From: Mycobacterium haemophilum DSM 44634 | GTDB lineage: Bacteria > Actinomycetota > Actinomycetes > Mycobacteriales > Mycobacteriaceae | Direction: 5' to 3' | Assembly (NCBI RefSeq): GCF_000340435.2 | Contig: NZ_CP011883.2 | Location: 3,580,687-3,644,686, forward strand | DNA length: 64,000 nucleotides | Shown here: piece after piece, positions 48,499 through 56,367 of the stretch | How the letters are laid out: each line of letters begins with the position of its first letter | How positions within the stretch are numbered: position 1 is the stretch's first letter | The notes under the pieces: model-generated | Seen by the model: the letters and a program-made list of their open reading frames with translations, nothing else | Database searches by the model: none | Told to the model about the DNA's origin: nothing | Made by a program: the position numbers and the translations under genes

Positions 48499-48798
48499 CT
48501 ACGCCTCGTCGAGTACAGCAAGTTCAGTCACCGCCACCGGCTTGGCCAGCAATCCGCTGAGCTGTGCCCGATAGGTCGCGTAGTGCGTCGAGGCGCGGTG
48601 CTCCTCGAGTGCGCTGCGGCTGCGATAGCGCTCGAACAGCACTAAGTCGTCCCCGTCGACGACCTCGTAGAGGTCATAGGTGCGGCACCCGTCTTCGGCG
48701 CGCGCTGGTGTGGTCATGCCTTCTAGGAGCGTGCGCAACGTCGCCCTGGATTCGGGCAGTGGCGTGAACCGGGCGATGACCGCGATCGATGATGACAT
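48499..48798 (-). CDS. Antibiotic biosynthesis monooxygenase (ABM) domain protein (Rv0793-type)
   Basis: A 99-residue ABM-fold protein (ferredoxin-like dimeric barrel) with I-A-V-I-A-R-F-T-P, E-D-G-C-R-T-Y-D-L-Y, V-L-F-E-R-Y-R-S and H-R-A-S-T-H-Y. Rv0793 was crystallised as a monooxygenase-like dimer without cofactor; the substrate is unknown. I start at M-S-S-S-I-A-V-I; the frame stays open further upstream. It is divergent from the GntR gene across a palindromic operator. Confidence 0.9.
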   Translation of the reverse strand: MSSSIAVIARFTPLPESRATLRTLLEGMTTPARAEDGCRTYDLYEVVDGDDLVLFERYRSRSALEEHRASTHYATYRAQLSGLLAKPVAVTELAVLDEA

Positions 48799-48869
48799 AG
48801 CGGGCCTTCCTGCATTGTCTCCGTTGCGAGTGGGCCACGAAGCGAGCAGCCCTTGACCCACTGGTCTTA

Positions 48870-48887
48870 AGACGTTTTAATACGTCT
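48870..48887. promoter_or_regulatory. Palindromic GntR-type operator candidate
   Basis: AGACGT-TTTAAT-ACGTCT is a perfect inverted repeat with a six-base spacer, between the divergent ABM gene and the GntR/HutC regulator and 33 bases before the latter's start. HutC-type regulators often bind such dyads in their own promoters, so autoregulation and control of both directions are likely. Confidence 0.6.
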
Positions 48888-48920
48888 CGTGAGGTTCGTC
48901 AACCTGAGGCCGCTCAGCTC

Positions 48921-49760
48921 ATGAGACCTAAGACTCCGGCAGCAGACGACAAGCAGCTGGACTTGCAAGCGGTGGCGCTGCGAATATCCCGCGGCAGCGT
49001 GCCCGCGAGCACCCAGCTAGCCGACGCGCTCAAGGCGGCAATCGTCCAGCAGCGCCTACCCCGCGGCGGGCGGTTGCCCAGCGAGCGGGAGTTGATCGAG
49101 CGGTCCGGTTTGAGCCGGGTGACTGTGCGCGCGGCAGTGGGACTTCTCGAGCGCCAAGGATGGCTGGTTCGTCGGCAAGGTCTGGGCACGTTCGTCGCCA
49201 CCCCGGTCAGACAGGAACTGGGCTCCGGTGTGCGCACGATAACTGAGGTGTTGTCGAGCTCTGGCATTACCCCAGAGGTGGATGTGCTATCCCATCGCGT
49301 AGGTGAAGCGCCGCAACGGATCGCCGAAAAACTGGGCCTGGCCACCGTCTTGTGTATTCACCGGCGTTATCGCGACGGAGACCAACCCCTAGCCCTGGTC
49401 ACGCTCTACCTTCCGCCGGGGCTGGGCGAAGCTGTCGAGCCGCTGGTGTCCAACGCACCAGGTGCGAACGCGATGGAAACCAGCTACGCGATGTGGGAGC
49501 AGCGCCTGGGAGTCCACATTGCCCGGGCCACCCATGACATCCATGCCGCCGGCGCATCCCTAGACGTGGCCGCCGCGTTGGATCTGCCGTTGGGATCGCC
49601 GGTGTTGGTGCTCGAGCGGATCAGCTACACCGATGACGACAAGCCCCTCGAGGTGGTGGAGTTCCACTATCGCCCCGAGCGGTACCAGTTTTCTGTCACA
49701 TTGCCCCGAACAATGCCGGCACCGGGCGCCGGAATTATCGAAAGACGAGATTCCACATGA
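48921..49760 (+). CDS. GntR-family regulator, HutC/UTRA subfamily (Rv0792c-type)
   Basis: A 279-residue regulator: winged HTH (L-A-D-A-L-K-A-A-I, R-L-P-S-E-R-E-L-I-E-R-S-G-L-S-R-V-T-V-R-A-A, G-L-G-T-F-V-A) and a C-terminal UTRA ligand domain (V-L-C-I-H-R-R-Y, V-L-E-R-I-S-Y-T, V-V-E-F-H-Y-R-P-E-R-Y-Q-F). Rv0792c is autoregulated and linked to oxidative stress and virulence in M. tuberculosis. Its stop overlaps the next start (ATGA), forming an operon with three further genes. Confidence 0.93.
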   Translation: MRPKTPAADDKQLDLQAVALRISRGSVPASTQLADALKAAIVQQRLPRGGRLPSERELIERSGLSRVTVRAAVGLLERQGWLVRRQGLGTFVATPVRQELGSGVRTITEVLSSSGITPEVDVLSHRVGEAPQRIAEKLGLATVLCIHRRYRDGDQPLALVTLYLPPGLGEAVEPLVSNAPGANAMETSYAMWEQRLGVHIARATHDIHAAGASLDVAAALDLPLGSPVLVLERISYTDDDKPLEVVEFHYRPERYQFSVTLPRTMPAPGAGIIERRDST

Positions 49761-50779
49761 ACGTTGACGCGCGCCACGCACCAACGGGCCCCCACGTTGG
49801 GCTCATATTGGCGCTGACGACTCATGGTCTGGCAGTGAGCACCTATCCCGATATGGTTCGAGTTTCGCAAACGGCGGAAAAATATGGATTTGATTCCGTC
49901 TGGGTGTGCGACCACTTCCTTACGTTAAGTCCGGACGACTACGTGAAGGACGCCGGCATCGCTGCCAACGTCGATAAACGGGATCCTTACTCACGCCCTC
50001 GCTCACTGCCCCTCTTGGAGGGCTGGACGGCGCTGACCGCGCTGGCCCGCGACACCACCCGGCTGCGCCTGGGCACCAGCGTGCTGTGCAATTCCTACCG
50101 CCATCCTTCGGTGTTAGCCAAGATGGCCGCCACGTTGGACGTGATTTCCGAGGGCCGTCTGGACCTGGGATTGGGCGCCGGCTGGTTTAAGCGCGAATTC
50201 GAAGCCTACGGCATTCCGTTCCCCCCGGTACGCGACCGAGTCTCCGCACTTGACGAGTCGCTGCAGGTGATTCGGGCGGTATGGACCGAGCCGCACCCCA
50301 CCTATGCCGGCCGGTTTTACACGGTGGACGGGGCCGTGTGCGAACCGCCGCCGGTCCAGCGGCCGCATCCCCCGTTGTGGGTCGGCGGAGAAGGCGACCG
50401 TGTCCAACGCATCGCCGCCAAGTCCGCTCAGGGCCTCAATGTGCGATGGTGGTCGCCGCAGCAGGTGACCCAACGTCGAGACTTTCTCACCCGAGCATGC
50501 GAGTCAGTCGGGCGTGACCCGGACACCCTGCGATTGTCGGTGACAGTCCTGCTGGCACCCACCGATTCGGCCGAGCAGCAGGACCGAATTCGGGCAGAAT
50601 TCGCCTCTATTCCCCAAACGGGGCTAATCACCGGATCACCCGACAGCTGTGTGGAGCGCATCCGCGAATACCAAGACAGCGGCATCGACCATTTCCTCTT
50701 CACGATTCCGCACGTAGCCCAATCCGAATCGCTCGATGTCGTTGGCCGTGACCTCATTCCGCGGATCAAAACACAATGA
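49757..50779 (+). CDS. LLM-class F420-dependent oxidoreductase (Rv0791c-type)
   Basis: A 340-residue luciferase-like TIM-barrel protein with G-F-D-S-V-W-V-C-D-H-F, L-R-L-G-T-S-V-L-C-N-S-Y-R-H-P, L-D-L-G-L-G-A-G-W-F-K-R-E-F and H-P-P-L-W-V-G-G-E-G-D. Mycobacterial LLM proteins usually use F420 rather than FMN. It is translated from the ATGA overlap with the GntR gene. Its substrate is not deducible; control by the adjacent regulator suggests a specific catabolic or detoxification role. Confidence 0.92.
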   Translation: MNVDARHAPTGPHVGLILALTTHGLAVSTYPDMVRVSQTAEKYGFDSVWVCDHFLTLSPDDYVKDAGIAANVDKRDPYSRPRSLPLLEGWTALTALARDTTRLRLGTSVLCNSYRHPSVLAKMAATLDVISEGRLDLGLGAGWFKREFEAYGIPFPPVRDRVSALDESLQVIRAVWTEPHPTYAGRFYTVDGAVCEPPPVQRPHPPLWVGGEGDRVQRIAAKSAQGLNVRWWSPQQVTQRRDFLTRACESVGRDPDTLRLSVTVLLAPTDSAEQQDRIRAEFASIPQTGLITGSPDSCVERIREYQDSGIDHFLFTIPHVAQSESLDVVGRDLIPRIKTQ

Positions 50780-50786
50780 AACCGTT

Positions 50787-51500
50787 ATGGCACACGACAT
50801 AGATCGCTATTTGGCGCCCACCGACTATCTCGACGCCAATCATCCACTCGTTCGCGCGACCGCAGCAGCCTTGGTGCGGGGCGCCGCGTCGGATACCGAG
50901 CGGATCAGAAGCATCTATTACTACGTTCGGGACCTGCCCTACGACATCCTCACGTCGTTTCGTTACCTCGCCCAGGGCCATCACCACGCCAGCGACGTGA
51001 TCGAGCACGGTGTCGCTTTTTGCATGGGTAAGGCCAGCTCGTTTGTCGCGCTGTCCCGCGCCGCAGGCGTTCCCGCCCGTATCGCCTTCCAGACGCTGCG
51101 CTCCCCGGATAAGGAGTTCCTTTCTCTGGAAGTCAGGGCCCTTTGGGGAGGCAAAACCGGCCGGCCGTTACCCTGGCATTCGCTGGGCGAGGCCTATCTG
51201 GGCAAGCGCTGGGTGAAGCTGGACGCCACCATTGACGCACCAACCGCCGCGCGCCTCGGTAAGCCATACCGGCAGCCATTCGACGGGGTCACCGATATCC
51301 TGACGGTCGAGGGCCCCATCGTGCGCGAGAACGGCAGCTATGCCGACTACCCCGCCGAAGTGGCGCAGTGGTATGAGCGAGTTGCTCGATCGGTGATAAA
51401 GGCGTTGGAGTGTACCGAGATTCGTGCGAATGTAGCCGACGATGACGAACTGTGGGCTGGTCCCCCTCTCGGATTGGTGGCATACACCTCGGTGGTGTGA
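50787..51500 (+). CDS. Transglutaminase-like cysteine protease domain protein (Rv0790c-type)
   Basis: A 237-residue transglutaminase-core protein. The nucleophile lies in G-V-A-F-C-M-G-K-A-S-S-F-V-A-L-S-R-A-A-G-V-P-A-R, and the His/Asp partners lie in H-S-L-G-E-A-Y-L-G-K-R-W-V-K-L-D-A-T. Bacterial members hydrolyse or crosslink peptides. The ATG follows the LLM stop by seven bases; the frame stays open upstream but overlaps that gene. Confidence 0.88.
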   Translation: MAHDIDRYLAPTDYLDANHPLVRATAAALVRGAASDTERIRSIYYYVRDLPYDILTSFRYLAQGHHHASDVIEHGVAFCMGKASSFVALSRAAGVPARIAFQTLRSPDKEFLSLEVRALWGGKTGRPLPWHSLGEAYLGKRWVKLDATIDAPTAARLGKPYRQPFDGVTDILTVEGPIVRENGSYADYPAEVAQWYERVARSVIKALECTEIRANVADDDELWAGPPLGLVAYTSVV

Positions 51501-52069
51501 GCGCATCGCTCAGCGAATTCTCAACAGATTCTTCGGTGCTTCCTGCCTCGGCTCCAAGGATCCGCCAAGGCACCGACGTCACCATGAATCCCATGAGTGA
51601 GTTAGTGGGCGAGCCACTGTCCACTGAGCTGGTCGAGCGCTACCTACGCACCCGCGGGCGGCGATACTTCCGCGGCCAGCACGATGGCGAATTCTTCTTT
51701 GTCACCAACGCCCATCCCTGGCGGCTGCATGTGCACCTTGGGATCTCCCGCTGGCACAGCGACATGTTCACGATTCGGGTTGTCCCCGCATGCTTCTTTC
51801 CCGCCGCTGACGGCGCCCGACTGGCGCAGCTCGCCGATGCTTGGAATCAGCACAACCGCGAAGTCACCGCGATCGTGCACGGATCCTCTGATCCGCAGCG
51901 CATCGGTGTTGATGCGCGCAGCTCCCAGCGGATCCGAGCTCGCATCCGGTTCGAGGACTTCGCTTCCTTCCTCGACCGCGCCCTGGTGGCCGCGGTCGAT
52001 CTCTTCGCTGTGCTGGCGGTCGGCGAGTTACCGTCGACAGCGCAGCCGCCGCTGCGCGACGCCAGCTGA
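51497..52069 (+). CDS. YbjN-domain protein (Rv0789c-type)
   Basis: A 190-residue protein with a YbjN-like domain, a two-layer fold related to type III secretion chaperones: V-E-R-Y-L-R-T-R-G-R-R-Y-F, F-F-F-V-T-N, F-T-I-R-V-V-P, L-A-D-A-W-N-Q-H-N-R. I chose the GTG that overlaps the previous stop (GTGA), since coupling runs through this operon. An ATG 29 codons later is an alternative that removes a low-complexity N terminus. Function unknown. Confidence 0.75.
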   Translation: MSASLSEFSTDSSVLPASAPRIRQGTDVTMNPMSELVGEPLSTELVERYLRTRGRRYFRGQHDGEFFFVTNAHPWRLHVHLGISRWHSDMFTIRVVPACFFPAADGARLAQLADAWNQHNREVTAIVHGSSDPQRIGVDARSSQRIRARIRFEDFASFLDRALVAAVDLFAVLAVGELPSTAQPPLRDAS

Positions 52070-52076
52070 TTTTGGC

Positions 52077-52751
52077 TCAGGCAGCCAGTACCGCATCCAG
52101 AGCTGAATAGAATAGGCCGAGGCCGTCGTCGGAGGGGCCGGTCAATGCTTCGATGGCGTGCTCGGGATGCGGCATCAGCCCGACGACCCGGCCATTGACT
52201 GAGCTGATGCCGGCGATACCGCGCAGCGAGCCGTTGACGTTTTCGCGGTAGCGGAACACCACCCGGCCCTCGCCGTCTAGCTCGTCGAGCACCTTCTCGG
52301 ATGCCACGTAGCGTCCTTCGCCGGACTTCAGCGGCACCAGCAGATCAGCGTCGGGCTCGAAACGCGATGTCCACGCCGTCGAGGTCGATGCCACCCGCAG
52401 CCACACATCGCGACAGATGAAATGCAAACCCACGTTGCGTGTCAGGGCTCCCGGCAGCAGGCCCGCCTCACAGAGCACCTGAAAACCGTTGCAGATTCCC
52501 AATACCGGCATGCCGCGCCGCGCGGCGTTGACAACCTCGGTCATTATCGGGGCAAATCTAGCGATCGCACCGGCCCGCAGGTAGTCGCCATAGGAAAACC
52601 CGCCGGGTACCACTACGGCGTCGACACCCTTGAGGTCGGCGTCGGCATGCCACAGGCTAACTGCCTCGGCGCCGACATGGCGCGCTGCGCGTGCGGCATC
52701 CACGTCGTCAAGTGTCCCCGGAAAGGTGATGACACCGATCCTCGCAGTCAC
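52077..52751 (-). CDS. purQ: Phosphoribosylformylglycinamidine synthase subunit PurQ
   Basis: A 224-residue class I glutamine amidotransferase: I-T-F-P-G-T-L-D-D, V-V-V-P-G-G-F-S-Y-G-D-Y-L, nucleophile in L-G-I-C-N-G-F-Q-V-L, and M-P-H-P-E-H with the catalytic His/Glu. It supplies ammonia to PurL. Its start overlaps the stop of purS. Confidence 0.97.
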   Translation of the reverse strand: MTARIGVITFPGTLDDVDAARAARHVGAEAVSLWHADADLKGVDAVVVPGGFSYGDYLRAGAIARFAPIMTEVVNAARRGMPVLGICNGFQVLCEAGLLPGALTRNVGLHFICRDVWLRVASTSTAWTSRFEPDADLLVPLKSGEGRYVASEKVLDELDGEGRVVFRYRENVNGSLRGIAGISSVNGRVVGLMPHPEHAIEALTGPSDDGLGLFYSALDAVLAA

Positions 52752-52987
52752 TGCAGCTCCCGGGTTATCGTCCAGTCCTCGATCACGGTGTTTGCCAACA
52801 GCGACTCCGCGATCGAGGCGAGCTCGGAGTCATCAACTGTATCGTCGACCTCCAACTCAAACCTCTTGCCCTGACGGACATCTGAGATGCCGGGATGGCC
52901 GAGCCGTCCCAGTGCACCGACAATCGCCTGACCCTGCGGGTCGAGAATTTCCGCTTTAGGCATCACATGCACGACCACCCGGGCCAC
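52748..52987 (-). CDS. purS: Phosphoribosylformylglycinamidine synthase subunit PurS
   Basis: A 79-residue protein that bridges PurL and PurQ. Typical V-V-V-H-V-M-P-K-A-E-I-L-D-P-Q-G-Q-A-I at the start and G-K-R-F-E-L-E-V in the middle. A GAGGAGG site precedes the start. The stop/start overlap with purQ (ATGA) secures equimolar synthesis. Confidence 0.95.
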   Translation of the reverse strand: MARVVVHVMPKAEILDPQGQAIVGALGRLGHPGISDVRQGKRFELEVDDTVDDSELASIAESLLANTVIEDWTITRELQ

Positions 52988-52999
52988 GGGCGCTCCTCC

Positions 53000-53125
53000 T
53001 CAGATCGGACCAATCGGCGCCAACTCTACCGGCGAACCGTCCGGCCTTACCTGCGCGGGTAGCACCGCGACACCAGCCGCCGCTATGCCACCGGTAACCA
53101 GGATCACGGCCAAGATCACCCACAT
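53000..53125 (-). CDS. Small single-pass membrane/exported protein upstream of purS
   Basis: A 41-residue frame: M-W-V-I-L-A-V-I-L-V-T-G-G-I-A-A-A-G-V-A-V-L form a signal anchor, then P-A-Q-V-R-P-D-G-S-P-V-E-L-A-P-I-G-P-I. Its stop lies 12 bases before purS, with the purS ribosome site between them, so it would be the first gene of the purS-purQ transcript. In-frame GTG codons just upstream are alternative starts. It may be a real small protein or a translated leader; I know no function. Confidence 0.5.
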   Translation of the reverse strand: MWVILAVILVTGGIAAAGVAVLPAQVRPDGSPVELAPIGPI

Positions 53126-53154
53126 CGCCACCACCCGCGGGCACAATCGTTCAC

Positions 53155-53793
53155 ATGCAACTGACGCATTTCGGCCATTCCTGCCTGCTTGCCGAGTTCG
53201 ACCACACAGCCGTCCTCTTTGATCCCGGTACGTTCTCGCACGGTTTCGAGGGAATCACCGGGCTGTCCGCGATCCTGATTACCCATCAACATCCCGACCA
53301 CATCGACGTCACGCGGCTGCCGTCGCTGCTCGAGGCCAACCCGGACGCGCTGCTGTATGCAGACCCACAGACCAGCAGGCAGCTGGGTGCGCCGTGCCAG
53401 ACAGTGCACGTCGGCGACGAGCTGTCGATCGGCGAACTGACCGTCCGGGCCGTCGGCGGACGGCACGCGGTGATCCACCCGGAAATCCCTGTAATAGAAA
53501 ACATTTCGTATCTGATTGGCGACGACGACCATCCTGCCAGGTTGATGCATCCCGGTGATGCGCTGTTCGTTCCTGACGAGCCGGTGGACGTATTGGCCAA
53601 TCCGGCGGCAGCCCCGTGGATGAAGATTTCCGAGGCGATCGACTATCTGCGGGCGGTGGCACCGGCTCGCGCAGTGCCCATCCACCAGGGGATCATCACT
53701 CCTGATGCGAGGGGCATTTACTACAGCCGGTTCGCCGAGATGACCGGCACCGACTTTCAGGTGTTGCCCGAAGAACGCGCAGTCGCCTTCTAG
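53155..53793 (+). CDS. Metallo-beta-lactamase-fold hydrolase
   Basis: A 212-residue protein of the UPF0173-like MBL group: F-G-H-S-C-L-L at the start, the metal motif T-H-Q-H-P-D-H-I-D, a central G-G-R-H-A-V-I-H-P, H-P-G-D-A-L-F-V-P and a C-terminal H-Q-G-I. Two metal ions are expected; the substrate is unknown. It is convergent with the FAD enzyme gene six bases away. Confidence 0.88.
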   Translation: MQLTHFGHSCLLAEFDHTAVLFDPGTFSHGFEGITGLSAILITHQHPDHIDVTRLPSLLEANPDALLYADPQTSRQLGAPCQTVHVGDELSIGELTVRAVGGRHAVIHPEIPVIENISYLIGDDDHPARLMHPGDALFVPDEPVDVLANPAAAPWMKISEAIDYLRAVAPARAVPIHQGIITPDARGIYYSRFAEMTGTDFQVLPEERAVAF

Positions 53794-53799
53794 CCATGG

Positions 53800-55473
53800 C
53801 TAAGTGATGTCATCGGCGGCCCCGCGGCCGGCGGCCCGACCGGAGAAGATGCATCCACCCAGGAAGGTGCCCTCCAAGGCCCGGTAGCCATGCACGCCGC
53901 CGCCGCCGAACCCGGCCACCTCGCCGGCCGCGTAAAGCCCGCTAAGCGGGGTGCCGTCGGCCGTTATTGCCCGTGCGTTCAAGTCAGTTTCGATGCCACC
54001 CAATGTCTTTCGGGTCAGGATATGCAACTTGACCGCGATCATCGGTCCTGCCTTTGGATCGGCTAGCCGGTGCGGCGCCACCACCCGGGTCCACCGGTCG
54101 CCTAGGTAGCCGCGGGCAGCGCGGATCGCGGTAATCTGACCATCTTTGCTGAACCTGTTAGCCACCTCACGGTCGCGCGCGGTCACTTCGGCTTGCACCG
54201 TCTCATAATCCAGCGGCACTACATCAGGCACTTTGTTCATGGCGGTCACCAACTCGGGCAATGAGTTTGCGGTGACAAAATCCACACCCCGATCAACGAA
54301 GGCTTGTACCGGTCCGGGCGGGCCGGACCGGACCCGGGAACGCAGCACCTCCGCTACGCTCTGCCGGGTCAGGTCAGGGTTCTGCTCCTGGCCGGATAAC
54401 GCGAATTCCTTCTCAATGATCTTGGCGTTCAACACGAACCAGGTGTAGTCATAGCCAGATTTGGCGATGTATTCCAAGGTGCCGAGAGTGTCGAAACCGG
54501 GATACAGCGGGACCGGCAACCGCTTGCCAGCCGCATCCAGCCACAACGACGACGGGCCCGGAATGATCCGGATGCCGTGTCGTGGCCAGATCGAGTCATA
54601 GTTGGTGATGCCCTCGGTGTAATGCCACATTCGGTCGGGGTTGATCACCCGAGCGCCAGCTTGCTGCGAAATACCGATCATCCTGCCGTCAACATGGGCC
54701 GGTACCCCGCACAGCATCTGCTCGGGGACACGCCCCATCCGCTCCGGCCAGTTTCGACGCACCAGCTCGTGGTTGCCACCGATGCCACCACTGGTCACGA
54801 TCACCGCTGAAGAGCGAAATTCGAATTGGCCCATCCCTTTTCGTGACGATTCAGCACCGCGCGGCTGGGCCGAAGGCTCGAGTACCGTGCCCCGAACTCC
54901 AGTTACCGCACCACCCTCGACGATCAACTCGTCGACCTGGTGACGGTGGGCGAAGCGCACCGTCGAACGGTCCCGCAGCTGACGCGCGAAAATCTCGACC
55001 AAAGCGGGCCCGGTACCCCACGTGATGTGGAAGCGCGGTACCGAGTTGCCGTGCCCCTGTGCGTCATAGCCGCCGCGCTCGGCCCAACCCACCAGCGGAA
55101 AAATTTTCAGGCCCCGGGCCCGCAGCCAACTGCGCTTTTCTCCGGCCGCGAAATCGACGTAGGCATGTGCCCATTGCCGTGGCCAATAGTCCTCGGGTCG
55201 ATCGAAGGCCGCCGTCCCCAGCCAATCCTGCAGCGCAAGTTCGTGGCTGTCGCGGATACCCAGGCGGCGTTGCTCGGGACTGTCGACGAAAAACAGGCCG
55301 CCGAATGACCAAAATGCCTGGCCGCCCAGATTGGCACTGTTCTCCTGGTCGAGGATGAGCACTCGTAGCCCACGGTCGACCAGTTCGCAGGCGGCTACCA
55401 GGCCGGCGAGTCCGGCCCCGACAACAATGGCGTCAGCTGCGAACCCTGCCGACTTGGCTGAAGAATCGCTCAT
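53800..55473 (-). CDS. FAD-binding dehydrogenase (Rv0785-type)
   Basis: A 557-residue flavoprotein of the fumarate reductase/3-ketosteroid dehydrogenase group: FAD loop V-V-G-A-G-L-A-G-L-V-A-A-C-E-L, V-I-V-T-S-G-G-I-G-G-N-H-E-L-V-R-R-N-W-P, and the C-terminal L-S-G-L-Y-A-A-G-E-V-A-G-F-G-G-G. There is no signal peptide. Substrate not known. A frame of this size so close to the MBL hydrolase gene leaves no room for a terminator. Confidence 0.9.
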   Translation of the reverse strand: MSDSSAKSAGFAADAIVVGAGLAGLVAACELVDRGLRVLILDQENSANLGGQAFWSFGGLFFVDSPEQRRLGIRDSHELALQDWLGTAAFDRPEDYWPRQWAHAYVDFAAGEKRSWLRARGLKIFPLVGWAERGGYDAQGHGNSVPRFHITWGTGPALVEIFARQLRDRSTVRFAHRHQVDELIVEGGAVTGVRGTVLEPSAQPRGAESSRKGMGQFEFRSSAVIVTSGGIGGNHELVRRNWPERMGRVPEQMLCGVPAHVDGRMIGISQQAGARVINPDRMWHYTEGITNYDSIWPRHGIRIIPGPSSLWLDAAGKRLPVPLYPGFDTLGTLEYIAKSGYDYTWFVLNAKIIEKEFALSGQEQNPDLTRQSVAEVLRSRVRSGPPGPVQAFVDRGVDFVTANSLPELVTAMNKVPDVVPLDYETVQAEVTARDREVANRFSKDGQITAIRAARGYLGDRWTRVVAPHRLADPKAGPMIAVKLHILTRKTLGGIETDLNARAITADGTPLSGLYAAGEVAGFGGGGVHGYRALEGTFLGGCIFSGRAAGRGAADDIT

Positions 55474-55499
55474 GTCGGTACAGGGTAGTGACCCTCCGA

Positions 55500-56204
55500 T
55501 CAGGCGGCGTCGAGCACGGCCTTATCAGGCCGCCATTTGTACACCGTCGCCGTGCACCCGTGCATTGCAGCCAGGTCGACGGCGTCCAGCATCGCTTGTA
55601 GCGGCCCAGGCTTGCGCAATTGACGGCCGGCGACAGCGACACGCACGACGCCTCCGCGCCGAGCGATCCGCTCGGCGGACAGCACCACCATCCGACACCA
55701 CCACGGCTCCGTCAAGAAGCCTTCTCCGATGCCCAGCACGCGAGCCCGGACGGTCTTGTGCCGCACCAGGTCGGTGACCCCGTGAAGATCAGCCAACAAC
55801 CGAAAACCATTCCGCGGCAACGCCTTGACAACGCCGGGCGACACCACCCAGCCCGGTGCCGCGAATAGCCGAGTGCGTAGCCCGAGGTGCTCGAGTATCC
55901 GGTCGGCAGCCATCAGGCGCAGGTTAGCCTCGTGTGCACGCAGCATCGCGAACTCGCCACGCCGTTTCTTGGTGGCCGCGTCGTCGTAACCGTGCAGCAC
56001 CATAGCGTCGCCGCCAGACCGCCGGGCGGTCAACCACTCGACGGTGCACGGGTCGCGGTCAAGCCGGTAGTCACCGCTGAGCCGGGGAGCAACCAGCAAC
56101 GACACCGGCACCGAGCGGGCATCCATCTGCGTGCAGAACGCGTCGACGTCGGCCAGGGTGCGCTCCCCGATCCCCGAGACCGACACGATCAGTTTTCCGG
56201 ACAC
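55500..56204 (-). CDS. DUF2334 polysaccharide-deacetylase-like protein (Rv0784-type)
   Basis: A 234-residue protein with the deacetylase-like (NodB-related) TIM-barrel layout: V-S-V-S-G-I at the start, V-S-L-L-V-A-P, M-V-L-H-G-Y-D and L-F-A-A-P-G-W-V. The classic metal-binding H-x(3)-H pair is not obvious, so catalytic activity is uncertain. The GTG before S-G-K-L-I-V-S is chosen by family start. It is divergent from emrB. Confidence 0.8.
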   Translation of the reverse strand: MSGKLIVSVSGIGERTLADVDAFCTQMDARSVPVSLLVAPRLSGDYRLDRDPCTVEWLTARRSGGDAMVLHGYDDAATKKRRGEFAMLRAHEANLRLMAADRILEHLGLRTRLFAAPGWVVSPGVVKALPRNGFRLLADLHGVTDLVRHKTVRARVLGIGEGFLTEPWWCRMVVLSAERIARRGGVVRVAVAGRQLRKPGPLQAMLDAVDLAAMHGCTATVYKWRPDKAVLDAA

Positions 56205-56367
56205 ACCCCGTAGTGTGCCGATCCGACATGTCGGGACGGTGACGTACACGCGGACAGCAGGCGTATATCCGACCCTGTTGCGACGCCGGGTGTCGGTCCA
56301 GCGACCAACCAGATCACGGCCAGCCAGCAAACACCTACCAGCGTCGGTGCTGGCAACCGGTGCCGAT

